Source: a virus. Taken from it: 59,460 nucleotides of DNA. Location of the stretch: IMG/VR virus record IMGVR_UViG_3300022818_000179, positions 1 through 59,460 of that record; one strand, 5' to 3'. Below the pieces are notes generated by a model that saw only the letters and a program-made list of their open reading frames with translations, was not told the origin of the DNA and made no database searches. Positions 7,001 to 15,681 of this stretch are shown in pieces. The stretch's first letter is position 1; each line of letters opens with the position of its first letter. The translations under genes and the position numbers were made by a program.

Positions 7001-7226
7001 AATTACCTACGTCGAATGTAAAAAGTGCGGAAGCATTCATTACCTTGTAGACGAGGAAACAGCTGAAAAAATAAAGCTTGTACCAAAGGAGGAAGATTTT
7101 GGTGAAAGAAACATGGAATGCTGTTATTTTTGCGGAGAAAAGGGGAAATTTTCCTCTGTCTCGGCGGGTCATGTTAATGAATTGCTATCTGGAAATAAAA
7201 TTCAACCAGTCTTCCTAAAGAAATAA
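6993..7226 (+). CDS. Zinc-ribbon protein, 77 aa
   Basis: Two cysteine pairs, CKKCG near residue 10 and CYFCG near residue 47, are spaced as in a zinc ribbon, with a short hydrophobic tail. There is no catalytic motif. It is one of more than a dozen small Cys-pair proteins in this window and lies between replication and packaging genes. A DNA- or RNA-binding adaptor is the generic expectation, but there is no direct evidence. Confidence 0.6.
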   Translation: MNKITYVECKKCGSIHYLVDEETAEKIKLVPKEEDFGERNMECCYFCGEKGKFSSVSAGHVNELLSGNKIQPVFLKK

Positions 7227-7227
7227 T

Positions 7228-7557
7228 ATGCACAATAGTACATGGAAGAATCTTGAATATGATACCGCTGAAGAGCTGGGCGGCAAGAGAATTTCTCGTC
7301 TTAATTACGCTACAATTGCCCCCGATGTCTATATTGAAGACTTCCAAAATTTAAAAATAGACTGCAAGAGATATAAGAAGTTTGCCGTTTATCCCCTTTT
7401 TGAAGAAATTAAAACAAAATATTGCAAGGGTTCAAAAGATGAAGCCGTTTTGGTTCTAAGACAATGGAGCAAGCACCCGCTGGTTGTAGTTGACATGAAA
7501 TTCTTTCGGAAATTACTTGATTTCGTGAGAGCCAAAGGAGGTCAAAATGAGTTTTAA
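7228..7557 (+). CDS. Hypothetical protein, 109 aa
   Basis: Starts MHNSTWKNLEYDTAEELGGK and continues with a segment rich in beta-prone residues. The first half (TAEELGGKRISRLNYATIAPDVYIEDFQNL) looks like the beginning of a PD-(D/E)XK or Holliday-resolvase-like fold, as in the nuclease at 6048 (a D...DCKRYKK pattern is present: KIDCKRYKKF). This is a weak resemblance: D-x-K is present, but the other acidic residue is not clear. It lies immediately before the terminase small-subunit gene and overlaps it by 11 bases. Confidence 0.5.
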   Translation: MHNSTWKNLEYDTAEELGGKRISRLNYATIAPDVYIEDFQNLKIDCKRYKKFAVYPLFEEIKTKYCKGSKDEAVLVLRQWSKHPLVVVDMKFFRKLLDFVRAKGGQNEF

Positions 7558-8218
7558 TTATGATAGCCTTTTACCAGACCCAAAAGACATAGAGATTTCC
7601 GTTAAGGTTGAAGATCTCCAACTTAAAGACGAATTGAAAGAAACCGCAGTTAGGCGAGGATGCGTAAGAAATCTCCTAAGAATGGGATATGACGCTTCTC
7701 AAATATACTTTGTTCTTCAGGGAGGCGTTGGGGTAGGAAAAAGTAAAATTAAATTTAAGGTTTCCCCAGCGGTTGTCAAAAATGATATTGAATATGTTGA
7801 GCAAGAAGATCTGGTTGATAGTGCCGAATCCAGCCTTCAACAGACCAGAATTGAAATTATAGGAAAACTTAAATTTCTGTATAATCAAGCCATCAGGGAA
7901 TATAGTTCGGCAGTAGGGGTAACAAAGAACAGTTTTATGAACACGGCTCTTGCCATATTGAACAAAAGGTCAGAGCTTGAAGGAATTAAAAGCCCAGATA
8001 ATATTAACTTAAATTTAAACGCTGAAGCTCAGGTGTCGAAATACGCCATTGAATTTCAGGAAGCAGCACCAAATGACAGAAATGCAATTCTCACCGCAGT
8101 TCGTGCAGTTCTTAGAACACGCCCCGCGGACGGAGCTGGAGAGATGGGAATTCCTAGTGAGCCATCCCCAGTACGAACACAAACCACTGACGATGAAGGA
8201 GTTCCTGGAAAATCCTGA
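7547..8218 (+). CDS. Putative terminase small subunit
   Basis: A 223-residue protein directly before the large terminase gene, overlapping its start by about 145 bases. A helix-turn-helix-like part (RRGCVRNLLRMGYDASQIYF, about residues 35-55) fits DNA recognition. Coiled helices in the middle (ESSLQQTRIEIIGKLKFLYN) fit the oligomerisation region of TerS. The C-terminal tail is Pro/Thr-rich and probably disordered, since it also overlaps the start of the terminase frame. TerS rings recognise the packaging site and regulate TerL. Assignment rests mainly on position and layout. Confidence 0.6.
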   Translation: MSFNYDSLLPDPKDIEISVKVEDLQLKDELKETAVRRGCVRNLLRMGYDASQIYFVLQGGVGVGKSKIKFKVSPAVVKNDIEYVEQEDLVDSAESSLQQTRIEIIGKLKFLYNQAIREYSSAVGVTKNSFMNTALAILNKRSELEGIKSPDNINLNLNAEAQVSKYAIEFQEAAPNDRNAILTAVRAVLRTRPADGAGEMGIPSEPSPVRTQTTDDEGVPGKS

Positions 8219-8363
8219 TTTCATAGACCCACAGGATGCTCCCAGACCTTTTAATAAAAAACTCCTTATTGATATTTTTGATAGTGGAAAAACATTTGAA
8301 GATTTCGAGAATCTTGGAGCCTATGAAGAGGCTCTTTGCATAGCGGGAATCGGATCAGGCAAA

Positions 8364-9401
8364 TGTCTTGCCGAAGGCACCGAGGTGATTCGGTACTCTG
8401 GTAGGGTTGATACGGTAGAAAATATTAAAGAGGGAGATCTTCTTATGGGTTGGGACAGCAAACCTCGTAAAGTATCTTCATTATCTAGAGGCAAAGAAGA
8501 ATTATATAAAATAATCCCAACTAAAGGAGAACCATTTACTGTCAATAAATCTCACATATTATCGTTAAAAAGAACCAACAAGGGCATCATTGCTAAAAAT
8601 GGTCGTCTTGACCATAAAGCTGGGAATATAGTAAATATATCAATCACAGATTACCTTAAATTAAGTAAAAAAATGAAGGGAATTTTAAAACTATGGAGGT
8701 CTGGAATTGAATTCAACGAGAAGAAAGTAAAAATAGATTCTTATTTTCTTGGTTTATGGTTAGGAGACGGCAATAGTCACAATATAGGAATTTCAACACA
8801 AGATAAAGAAATTAAAAACGAGGTTTATTCTCAAGCAAATAAACTTAAATTAAGCGTAAATGTTAATCAAAACAAAAATAAAACTTGTCCAACATATATT
8901 ATTACAAGCGGAATTAAAAATGGCGATAAAAATAGGAATATTTTGTTGGAAAAGTTTAGAGAAATCGGCGTATTAAACAATAAACATATTCCACTGATTT
9001 ATAAAACCAATTCAAGAAATATTCGGCTAGAATTATTAGCAGGACTGATTGATACTGATGGCTACCAAGGAAGTAATTGTTTGGAGTTTTCTAATAAAAA
9101 TAAGGTTTTAATTGATGATGTGGCCTATCTATGTCGTTCTTTGGGATTTGCTGCTTATGTAAAAAAAAGGGAAACTTCTTGCAATGGCAAGAAATTTGCT
9201 TCATACAGAATTTCCATATCTGGAGAATTAGATGAAATACCCGCCAGATTAAAAAGAAAACAATGTCACAAAAGACAACAGAAAAAAGATATTTTAATGA
9301 CAGGCTTTGCAATAGAATCGGTAGGAATTGGTAATTATTATGGATTCGACATAGACAAAGATCATTTATATCTTCTTGGGGATTTTACAGTCACACACAA
9401 T
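8364..9401 (+). mobile_element. Intein with LAGLIDADG homing endonuclease, in the terminase P-loop
   Basis: A 346-residue in-frame insertion. It starts with Cys (CLAEGTEVIRYSGRV) directly after GIGSGK and ends GDFTVTHN before Ser of SYTSS. The terminal His-Asn and Ser+1 are the classic splice residues. Block B is near VNKSHILSL. The central endonuclease has two LAGLIDADG-like helices, YFLGLWLGDGN and LLAGLIDTDGY, with an acidic residue in each. Splicing restores a normal Walker A (GSGKS). Inteins in terminase P-loops are well known, because homing targets the most conserved codons. All key splice residues look intact. Confidence 0.95.
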
Positions 9402-10390
9402 AGCTATACTAGCTCAATGGCAATTCTTTATAGTCTTTATCGACTTCTTTGTTTGAGAAACCCCCAGGAGTATTTCAAGTTTGCCAAGGGGACAAAAATT
9501 GCATTTATCAATATTTCCAAATCGTTTAATCATGCAAAAGACATTGTTTTTGGAGAAATTAAAAACAGAATTGATAATTCCAAATGGTTTCAGACTTGGT
9601 ATCCTCCAGATCCCATCATTAAATCTAAATTAAGATTACCTAAACATTTATATATTCTTCCCCTGGGTTCTCACGAAGAGGCCCCTCTGGGATATAATAT
9701 TTTTGGAGCCGTTATTGACGAGGCATCATTTCACATCATGACTAAAGATAAAGATTATGCCGAGGAATCATATAATCAAATTAAGAAAAGACAGAAGTCC
9801 AGATTTCTTTCAAAAGGGAAACTGATCATTATCACCTCACCAAGATATGTTTACGATTTTGCCGAAAAGAAGTTTGAGGCTGAAAAAGACAACCCGAAGG
9901 TGTTCAGAAAAAGATATGCTCTGTGGGATGCAACTCCTCCAGAAAACTATTGTGGTAGGAAATTTGACGCTGCCCTATATCTCCCCTCATTAAAAGGAAA
10001 AGGTATTTTGGTTCCAACAGAATACGAAGAAGAATTTAAACAAAACCCAGAACGTGCCATGCGTGATTATGGAGCCATGCCGTCTCTTGCCATCCAGGGA
10101 TTTTTCAACAATCCAGAAGTTATTTCAAATAATGCCGACTGCAACCGTAAACACCCAATTGATCCACGTACTGGAGATTTTTCCGAATGGTTCTTTAATC
10201 GTGTTAGTGAGAAAAATTACGATTCGGATAAAAGATATATCCATATCGACCTTGGACTTAATAAAGACGGAAGAGGCGACTGTGCTGGATTTTGTATGGG
10301 GAAGTTTAACGGATGGGTGGAAACTAAAACCCCAGAAGGAAAGATTGAAAAAAAACCAAAAATTTGGATTGATCTTATGATGAGAATTCA

Positions 10391-10730
10391 AGCGGCCACC
10401 GAATCAGCAACGTCTTTTTTCCCTTGTCGAGGATGGTCAATTTTCATTCCTTTTAATTCTTCGAGTTGCTGAAGTTCCTCAACAAAGGGCTGGTAGTAAT
10501 AGTATTCCATGCGTTTATCAAGCAATGCTCCCTTTAAAGTGTAATAGGATTCAGGGTTCCTATCAACAGAAAAGAAATCTGCATTAAAACCAGCAGATTT
10601 TAGCGTTTGTACGCTGTCTATGCTTTGCCATCCATCGAAAGTTATTTTGTAAATATTGTAACCGATCTCTTTAAGACGATAAATCTTTTTTCGAATATCT
10701 TCGAATTGAATCTCTTCTTTCGGTCCCGCT
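10391..10730. repeat. In-place inverted segment with 5-bp arms (inversion 2)
   Basis: AGCGG at 10391-10395 and CCGCT at 10726-10730 form the inverted ends of a 340-bp segment. It carries the C-terminal nuclease coding sequence of the terminase on the minus strand. Flipping it joins QA to GPKEE on the left and SVAA to VCYHC on the right with no base gained or lost. The remaining 10473-10846 interval otherwise holds only the terminase end and a promoter. Confidence 0.9.
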
Positions 10731-10787
10731 GTTTGTTATCATTGTGCACAAGGAACCCCAGGATGGGGAATTAAAATTATTTAGTAG

Positions 10788-10816
10788 TTGCATTATATTT
10801 TTAAACGCTCTATAAT
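10788..10816 (+). promoter_or_regulatory. Sigma70-type promoter for the portal gene
   Basis: TTGCAT (10788-10793) and TATAAT (10811-10816) are separated by 17 bp, in the AT-rich gap just after the terminase stop and 30 bp before the portal ATG at 10847. The expected transcription start is near 10823. It probably begins a separate head-gene transcript. Confidence 0.65.
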
Positions 10817-10846
10817 TTTAATTAGTAGTTTTTTTTATAAAAAAAT

Positions 10847-12346
10847 ATGAAATTACCCAAATTTCTTTCAAATTTCTTTGAAAATTCCGAAAATTATCAA
10901 GAAAAGTTCAATAAAGAGGTGCAAACAACTGTTAACCAGGTCATAGAATCTGCAAAGAAAGATTTAGCCAATGAAGCAGTAAAAGCCGCCGAACAAAGAC
11001 TTAGTGCTTCACGAAGATTTGTCACAACTTCTGGTACAACGGATTTTAATGCCAATTTGTATTCCGCTGGAAAAAATTACGATACGTTAAGCATCATGTA
11101 TAGCGATGCTCCTGGTTCTGTCCAGAGCGGATCGAGAATCAGGGATTCTGTTCTTGGGGGAGGATATGTAATTAAGCCCGCATTTGAAGGGAAAGGGAAA
11201 AAATCAGATCTAAACAGGTTAATAAAGTTTTTCGACATGCCAAACCCAGAGGATACAATCGAAACACTTGTTGGAGTTGCCATTGAAAATTATCTTGCTT
11301 ACGGAAATTTCTACTGGGAAAAAGTTCCAACCAAAGGTTCTGCAAAATCCAAACATCCAATTGTTGCCGAATTATACAATATAGATCCTACAAGAATGAC
11401 AATTCTTGTTGATTCTGAAAAGAAACAAAAAGGAGTTTTGGAAAAAATTGGGTACAAACAAAGTACGGAAGCAAACAGGGCAATCATTTACGATAAAAAT
11501 GAAATATTTCATGTAAGAAGGCCAAATAGAAAAGCCGATCTTTATGGAAGGGCTGTCCTTGAAGACAACATGTCTACGATCCAACTTCTTCTCCGAGCTT
11601 TAACCTACAATATTAATATTCTTAAAAACGGTGGTAGAACTTCGATGCAGTTAATACTTCCAGAAGATTCAACGGAAGCAGATGCAGATTCAGTATCTTC
11701 ATACTATGAGAAAAACTATATGGGGGCACACAATGCTGGAAAAACAATGGTTCTCTTCAAGGGAGCCAAAGCAGAGGCGGTTGGAGTTTCTCCAGCAGAC
11801 ATTGCATATTTGGAATTATTTAAGTACGGAATTCAGTTAATCGGAGGACAATATGGTGTTCCTTTGCTCTTGATTGGATTTCCAGAAGGGGCAAACAGAG
11901 CTTCAGCCGCAGAATTAAGACGATCTTTCTATCTTACAAATGTTTTCCCAATTAGAAAATTAATTTCCCAAAAGATTACGAAAGAAATTATTCAAGACGG
12001 GATGGGAATTGAAGGATGGAGATTTGACTTCAAAACTGCAGGACTTGAAGAATCTGAAGCCTCAAGACGCGACTTTATGCTTGGACAAAAGAGCGGACTT
12101 TATTCCTTCAACGAAGCAAGATTGGCCTGTGGACAACTTCCGATAGATGAAGACTGGGCAAGCAAATATTACCTTGTCAGTTCTAAAAATGACTCAATGA
12201 TAGAAGTGGAGAAAGCAATAGTTGAAACTCCAGGGATGTCTGAAGGCCCAAAAAACAATCCCAATCCAGATGCAAAAAAACCAGGAACTGGGAGAGGGCA
12301 GGGAGATCAAGACCCAACAGCAGACGCTGCTCAAGCCAAAGGATAA
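10847..12346 (+). CDS. Phage portal protein
   Basis: A 499-residue protein of the HK97/SPP1-type portal fold. The N-terminal helical region (residues 1-80) is followed by the portal core (GSRIRDSVLGGGYVIKP; VGVAIENYLAYGNFYWEKV). The conserved IIYDKNEIFHVRRPN stretch, the long stem helix and GGQYGVPLLLIGFPEGANR are all typical. The last 40 residues are Gly/Asn/Pro-rich and probably disordered. Twelve copies form the ring at one capsid vertex through which DNA is pumped by the terminase, whose gene precedes it. The start lacks a strong ribosome site but follows a good promoter. Confidence 0.9.
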   Translation: MKLPKFLSNFFENSENYQEKFNKEVQTTVNQVIESAKKDLANEAVKAAEQRLSASRRFVTTSGTTDFNANLYSAGKNYDTLSIMYSDAPGSVQSGSRIRDSVLGGGYVIKPAFEGKGKKSDLNRLIKFFDMPNPEDTIETLVGVAIENYLAYGNFYWEKVPTKGSAKSKHPIVAELYNIDPTRMTILVDSEKKQKGVLEKIGYKQSTEANRAIIYDKNEIFHVRRPNRKADLYGRAVLEDNMSTIQLLLRALTYNINILKNGGRTSMQLILPEDSTEADADSVSSYYEKNYMGAHNAGKTMVLFKGAKAEAVGVSPADIAYLELFKYGIQLIGGQYGVPLLLIGFPEGANRASAAELRRSFYLTNVFPIRKLISQKITKEIIQDGMGIEGWRFDFKTAGLEESEASRRDFMLGQKSGLYSFNEARLACGQLPIDEDWASKYYLVSSKNDSMIEVEKAIVETPGMSEGPKNNPNPDAKKPGTGRGQGDQDPTADAAQAKG

Positions 12347-12406
12347 TTAACCGATGCAATGCAACATATCCCTAGTTATCGTGCATTGCAAGGGATGATT
12401 GGGGAC

Positions 12407-12435
12407 TTGAAAAAAGAAGAGTTTTATGGTATAAT
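12407..12435 (+). promoter_or_regulatory. Sigma70-type promoter, near-leaderless
   Basis: TTGAAA (12407-12412), 17-bp spacer and TATAAT (12430-12435), 15 bp before ATG 12450. The predicted transcript would have a leader of about 8 nt, so translation may be close to leaderless. This argues that a short open frame overlapping 12359-12544 is not a gene. Confidence 0.65.
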
Positions 12436-12449
12436 ATACATATTAGCTT

Positions 12450-12710
12450 ATGAAGCAGACGATAAATATTCCACTTACGGCCACGGGCAAAATTCAGGCT
12501 CTTCTCAAAACAAAAACTATTGTTTCTTCTGCTGCAGACATTGACAAAGATGTTAATAAATTTCTTGAAACAATAGACAATGTTAAAAGAGTATTTTTGG
12601 GAAAAAACCTTTCTACAATTCCTTCAAATAAAACTGATTTGATAGTAACTCAAATCTGGTATTTGGAAAATATTCCAAAGAAACCAGTAGATAATCCTTT
12701 TAAAAAATAA
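12450..12710 (+). CDS. Hypothetical protein, 86 aa
   Basis: A small protein starting MKQTINIPLTATGKIQALLK, mixed alpha/beta, no cysteine pairs and no membrane segments. It is preceded by a well-placed promoter. It resembles the small uncharacterised proteins often encoded between portal and protease genes in phages. No family recognised. Confidence 0.6.
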   Translation: MKQTINIPLTATGKIQALLKTKTIVSSAADIDKDVNKFLETIDNVKRVFLGKNLSTIPSNKTDLIVTQIWYLENIPKKPVDNPFKK

Positions 12711-12713
12711 AAT

Positions 12714-12908
12714 ATGAAAATATATAAAGTTAATTCAGAAGGAGAGATTTTTATTGTTATTGCGGAGTCTTCAAAAGAAGCGAAACAAATACTGATAGAT
12801 GAATATTTTGATGGTGAAAAAACTAAATTAGAAGTGGAAAACGAAAAAGAATTAAAAAAAGGAATCGTAGTTAATTATGACTACGAAGATTTTTATTGGA
12901 ATGAATAA
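12714..12908 (+). CDS. Hypothetical protein, 64 aa
   Basis: A small acidic protein: MKIYKVNSEGEIFIVIAESS, then a helix with KEAKQILIDEY and a Glu-rich middle. The beginning looks like a ferredoxin-like small strand-helix unit. Unknown family. It starts three bases after the preceding gene and overlaps the next by 8 bases. Confidence 0.6.
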   Translation: MKIYKVNSEGEIFIVIAESSKEAKQILIDEYFDGEKTKLEVENEKELKKGIVVNYDYEDFYWNE

Positions 12909-13086
12909 AGACGAGGTTTACGAAAAAACAAACGGAGGGCAAGTTATTGAAATACTGGTTTCTAGCATTTGGGTTCCTGCTATGGCAACAGACCTAAGAA
13001 TTGTTAATAAAAATATAGATTTAGTTCGAGTTGAAGCTATTCGAGTTAGAGATTTGAGAACTAAACCAGAAGACAATGAACGATGA
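12901..13086 (+). CDS. Hypothetical protein, 61 aa
   Basis: Start taken at ATG 12901, because the longer frame from 12877 lies wholly inside the preceding gene. It reads MNKDEVYEKTNGGQVIEILV and ends VRDLRTKPEDNER, a compact beta-rich protein. It overlaps its neighbours by 8 and 11 bases, so it is probably translationally coupled. No family assigned. Confidence 0.55.
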   Translation: MNKDEVYEKTNGGQVIEILVSSIWVPAMATDLRIVNKNIDLVRVEAIRVRDLRTKPEDNER

Positions 13087-13321
13087 AGAAAAAATCAATC
13101 AGAAAGAACAAGTCGCATTACCTTTTGTGACATGTAGCACCTGCGGCAATTTAACACAACAGGGATTACATCAGGTAAGATTAAATTTGGTTAAAAAGGG
13201 ATATTTCATGGAAGAGAACGGCAATAAAACATATATCAGGCCAGTCATGAAAAGAATTGACCTATATATGTGCTTGAATTGCGTCTCTGATCAGAAAAAA
13301 TGGCCAGGTCAAAAACCGTAA
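13076..13321 (+). CDS. Cys-pair zinc-binding protein, 81 aa
   Basis: Carries CSTCG about residue 20 and a second pair (YMCLNC) near residue 70, suggesting a zinc-binding module between two beta strands. It is encoded among uncharacterised small genes between the portal and protease. It overlaps the previous gene by 11 and the next by 22 bases. No enzyme motif seen. Confidence 0.6.
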   Translation: MNDEEKINQKEQVALPFVTCSTCGNLTQQGLHQVRLNLVKKGYFMEENGNKTYIRPVMKRIDLYMCLNCVSDQKKWPGQKP

Positions 13322-13776
13322 AGGAAGGAATGGAAAAAATAGCCGACAAACTGGGACTAAATCCAGAAAAGGATGTTGTCTGTGTTTCCTGTAAAGAAAC
13401 AATTAAACTAAAAAATGCGATTGTTTTATCAAGCAACGATGTGCATGAATTCATATGTCAAGATTGTTTTGCGATAATAAGAGCAGGAACAGTTAAAGAG
13501 AGAAAAAATATAATCGGAGAAATGGAGAAATTTTTAGAAGAAGAGAGAAATAAAAATATTCAAACCTTACCATATAGACCGAATCCACCAATGTTACCCA
13601 CGGAACCATACATTGGAGATCCATATCTGCCTTTCCAGACATGGAAAACTGGTAACAACCAGTCTATTAGAACCATAATAAACGAAGATTGGGAATTAAC
13701 AAATTACGGAACAGGAGAATCTATCGGCTTTCTCAATTATTCCACTGGGAATCTTGAGGCTTCGAAGACTCTTTAA
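13300..13776 (+). CDS. Zinc-binding hypothetical protein, 158 aa
   Basis: Two Cys pairs (VCVSCKE and FICQDC) lie about 30 residues apart in the first third, forming a likely zinc ribbon. A long acidic helix (IGEMEKFLEEERNKN) follows, then a proline-rich stretch (LPYRPNPPMLPTEPYIGDPY) and a final part ending YSTGNLEASKTL. The proline-rich and tail parts look disordered or adaptor-like. No known family. It sits in the portal-protease block. Confidence 0.6.
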   Translation: MARSKTVKEGMEKIADKLGLNPEKDVVCVSCKETIKLKNAIVLSSNDVHEFICQDCFAIIRAGTVKERKNIIGEMEKFLEEERNKNIQTLPYRPNPPMLPTEPYIGDPYLPFQTWKTGNNQSIRTIINEDWELTNYGTGESIGFLNYSTGNLEASKTL

Positions 13777-13783
13777 ATAAATT

Positions 13784-14233
13784 ATGTCAGATGCAGTTGC
13801 AAAAGGAGAGGCTAAAACTGTCGCACCAAATCCTCCATCAGACCCTGCTGGTCCATGGGGGGCAGCGACCCCACCCGTTATACTTGGGGTAGAGGGACAA
13901 CCAATTTCTAGCAAAGAAGAAACTGAGAAAAAGAAACCAATGCTTGGAATAGTTTTGCCCATGCCGACAAATGGAAATCCTAGCTCGCCAGTGTCTTATG
14001 ATGTCTTGAACAAGGTTTTGGGAAAGAATTTCCAATCAGTAGGAGATCTTCTTGGCAGCTTAAATGGAAATCAGAAACTTTTGGCAGCGGCTATTGGAGA
14101 TATGGATGAAAGAATAACAAAATTACAAGAGAATATGCAAAAAATCTCCGAGATTATTATGAAATTGGCGGGAACCGACGATCAAAATAATAATAAGGAG
14201 GAAAATAAAGATGGACAATCCACAACAGAATGA
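13784..14233 (+). CDS. Hypothetical protein with Pro/Gly linker and C-terminal coiled coil, 149 aa
   Basis: The N-terminal 60 residues are Pro/Gly/Ala-rich and probably disordered. The C-terminal part has amphipathic helices (LLAAAIGDMDERITKLQENM) typical of a coiled coil, and then an Asn/Glu/Lys-rich end. An assembly or scaffolding-type role is conceivable because of the position directly before a ClpP-like protease gene (overlap 23 bases), but nothing in the sequence proves it. Confidence 0.55.
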   Translation: MSDAVAKGEAKTVAPNPPSDPAGPWGAATPPVILGVEGQPISSKEETEKKKPMLGIVLPMPTNGNPSSPVSYDVLNKVLGKNFQSVGDLLGSLNGNQKLLAAAIGDMDERITKLQENMQKISEIIMKLAGTDDQNNNKEENKDGQSTTE

Positions 14234-14864
14234 ATACGTTAAATTAAAGATAGAAACCTTTAAAGAGCGTCTCAAGAAAAGAGAGATATGGCTCAATGGG
14301 GATATTGATTCTGCTTTAATTGAAACCCTTTACGCCAACCTTATAAAGTTGGAGAATGAAGGACCTGGCCAACCCCTCACGGTGACTATCAACTCCGATG
14401 GCGGAAATTTCTACGAATCTATTGTAGCCACCGACATTATGGGCACAATTTCTAGCCCAGTAAAAACCATTGCCTTGGCAAACGCAAATTCTGGCGGATT
14501 TATTATTTTCATGGGAGGAGGGGAAAGAATTTGTCATGACTATACTTGTCTGATGATGCACTCGGTAAAATCTTCCTACTTCGCCACACCAGCCCAAGCT
14601 AAAGATAAAACAGAATATATGAATTACACCCAGGAAAAAGTTGCTAGATTTTTTTCTTTTCAAACTGATGGGAAAACAAGTCCAAAATACTGGATGGAAC
14701 TATTTGATAGCGGAAAAGATAAATGGTTCTCAATAGAAGAGGCTCTAAAACTAGGGATTATTCACAGAGTTATTAAAAGACCATCTATGGTCGATCCAGC
14801 ATTTACATCAAAAGAACCTTTTCTTTGGAACGTCGTAGATTTATTAAAATTTCAACAAGAATAG
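14211..14864 (+). CDS. ClpP-like serine protease
   Basis: A 217-residue ClpP-fold protease. The oxyanion loop is NSDGGNF (61-67), the nucleophile region ANSGGFIIF holds Ser94, the catalytic His is in LMMHSVKS (His117), and the acidic residue appears in SGKDKWFS (Asp170). Thus Ser-His-Asp look intact. The IEEALKLGII helix-turn matches the ClpP C-terminal region. Phages use ClpP-type enzymes as prohead maturation proteases, yet this genome also has an HK97/U35-like protease fused to a scaffold-like tail at 35500. ClpP here may process a different substrate or act on host proteins (inference). It is preceded by GGAGG upstream. Confidence 0.88.
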   Translation: MDNPQQNEYVKLKIETFKERLKKREIWLNGDIDSALIETLYANLIKLENEGPGQPLTVTINSDGGNFYESIVATDIMGTISSPVKTIALANANSGGFIIFMGGGERICHDYTCLMMHSVKSSYFATPAQAKDKTEYMNYTQEKVARFFSFQTDGKTSPKYWMELFDSGKDKWFSIEEALKLGIIHRVIKRPSMVDPAFTSKEPFLWNVVDLLKFQQE

Positions 14865-14868
14865 TTTT

Positions 14869-14882
14869 ACTTATCAATAAGT
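14869..14882. promoter_or_regulatory. Short palindrome before the 14894 gene
   Basis: ACTTAT-CA-ATAAGT sits between the ClpP stop and the next start. Similar AT-rich palindromes lie at 35464-35489 and 49737-49760, each placed directly before or after a gene boundary. It could be an operator or a weak terminator. The stem is short, so functional importance is unclear. Confidence 0.35.
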
Positions 14883-14893
14883 GAATTAAGAAT

Positions 14894-15370
14894 ATGAAAA
14901 ATCTTAAAAACTACACAAGCAATACTCCAAACACAATTCAGCGTATTCAGAAATGCTTAACGGAACATAGTGCGAAAAAGATAATTTTTGATTATGATGA
15001 CAATGGGAAAATAAAAGAACTAACCTTTATTCTAAACATTGGGCATATTGAATATGGATTTAGGTTGCCAGCAAGAGTTGAAAAAGTTGCACAAATTTTC
15101 TATAACGAAAAGAATAAAAATATAAAATACTTGGAATGGAAAAAAGATTTGACAGAGGACCAAAAAGAACAAGCATATAGAACAGCTTGGGCAAACATCC
15201 GCGATTGGATTGAAGCTCAAATGGCTTTAGTTGACACAGAACAAGTAAAAATTGAAGAAGTCTTTTTCCCATATATGGTTAACGGAAAAGATGAAAAAAC
15301 CTTATTTGAAATATTAAGCAACAGAGAATTTAGATTAGAAAAATTGCCCGAAAGAATTGAAATCGTATGA
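14894..15370 (+). CDS. Conserved phage protein of unknown function, 158 aa
   Basis: It starts MKNLKNYTSNTPNTIQRIQK and has a beta-rich part (KELTFILNIGHIEYGFRLPA), then a helix (YRTAWANIRDWIEAQMALV) and a final part (VFFPYMV). This order, with the TAW...DW.EAQ helix, is familiar from a widespread phage protein encoded near recombination and head genes, but no molecular function is known to me. It ends in an ATGA overlap with the following HNH gene. Confidence 0.7.
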   Translation: MKNLKNYTSNTPNTIQRIQKCLTEHSAKKIIFDYDDNGKIKELTFILNIGHIEYGFRLPARVEKVAQIFYNEKNKNIKYLEWKKDLTEDQKEQAYRTAWANIRDWIEAQMALVDTEQVKIEEVFFPYMVNGKDEKTLFEILSNREFRLEKLPERIEIV

Positions 15371-15663
15371 AATACAGAAAAGAAAATGAAAGAATAAGAG
15401 AAGAACAAAAAATATTCCATGATCTCATGGCGATTAACCCTGTTTGTAATAAATGCCAAAGAAATAATCTGGAAGATTTAACACTTGACCATATTATCCC
15501 CAGATTGATTCTGGAAAACTTTGGAGTGGATACAAAAAGAGAGATTATTGAGGGAAATTATCAAGTCCTTTGCATTCTTTGCAATAATTTCAAAGGGCAT
15601 AAATTAGATTTTTCCCTTCCCAAGACAAAGGAAATTCTGCTAAAATTATTAGAGAGGGTATAA
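15367..15663 (+). CDS. HNH endonuclease
   Basis: A 98-residue HNH nuclease: CNKCQ zinc pair (residues 22-26), the catalytic LTLDHIIPR with the conserved DH, and NYQVLCILCNNFKG with the second Cys pair and Asn. That is the beta-beta-alpha-metal fold of HNH enzymes. Phage HNH proteins located near terminase and portal genes often nick DNA in packaging, while others are homing nucleases. Which applies cannot be told. It overlaps the preceding gene by four bases (ATGA). Confidence 0.85.
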   Translation: MKYRKENERIREEQKIFHDLMAINPVCNKCQRNNLEDLTLDHIIPRLILENFGVDTKREIIEGNYQVLCILCNNFKGHKLDFSLPKTKEILLKLLERV

Positions 15664-15681
15664 TTTTAGGAGGAAAAGAAA

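Larger units (their letters stand above)
8073..10784 (+). pseudogene. Terminase large subunit (intein-bearing; nuclease domain inverted in this assembly)
   Basis: I started it at ATG 8073 (8082 also possible). The ATPase part has Walker A GIGSGK, interrupted right after by an intein, resuming at SYTSSMAILY. Walker B lies in FGAVIDEASFH, and the nuclease domain opens with the acidic YIHIDLGLNKDGRGD. At 10391 the reading frame turns into the reverse complement and stops at 10472. Read on minus, 10391-10730 encodes the rest of the RNase-H-like nuclease (YKITFDGWQSIDSV, then KKDVADSVAA). The last 54 nt (10731-10784) return to + and end GWGIKII. Flipping gives exactly 904 codons. The intact enzyme cuts concatemers and pumps DNA into the prohead; as assembled here it lacks its nuclease motifs. 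Confidence 0.92.

Noticed and set aside
12359-12544. Short open frame as a gene
   Set aside because: It overlaps a well-spaced promoter and the start of the 12450 gene; no protein features.
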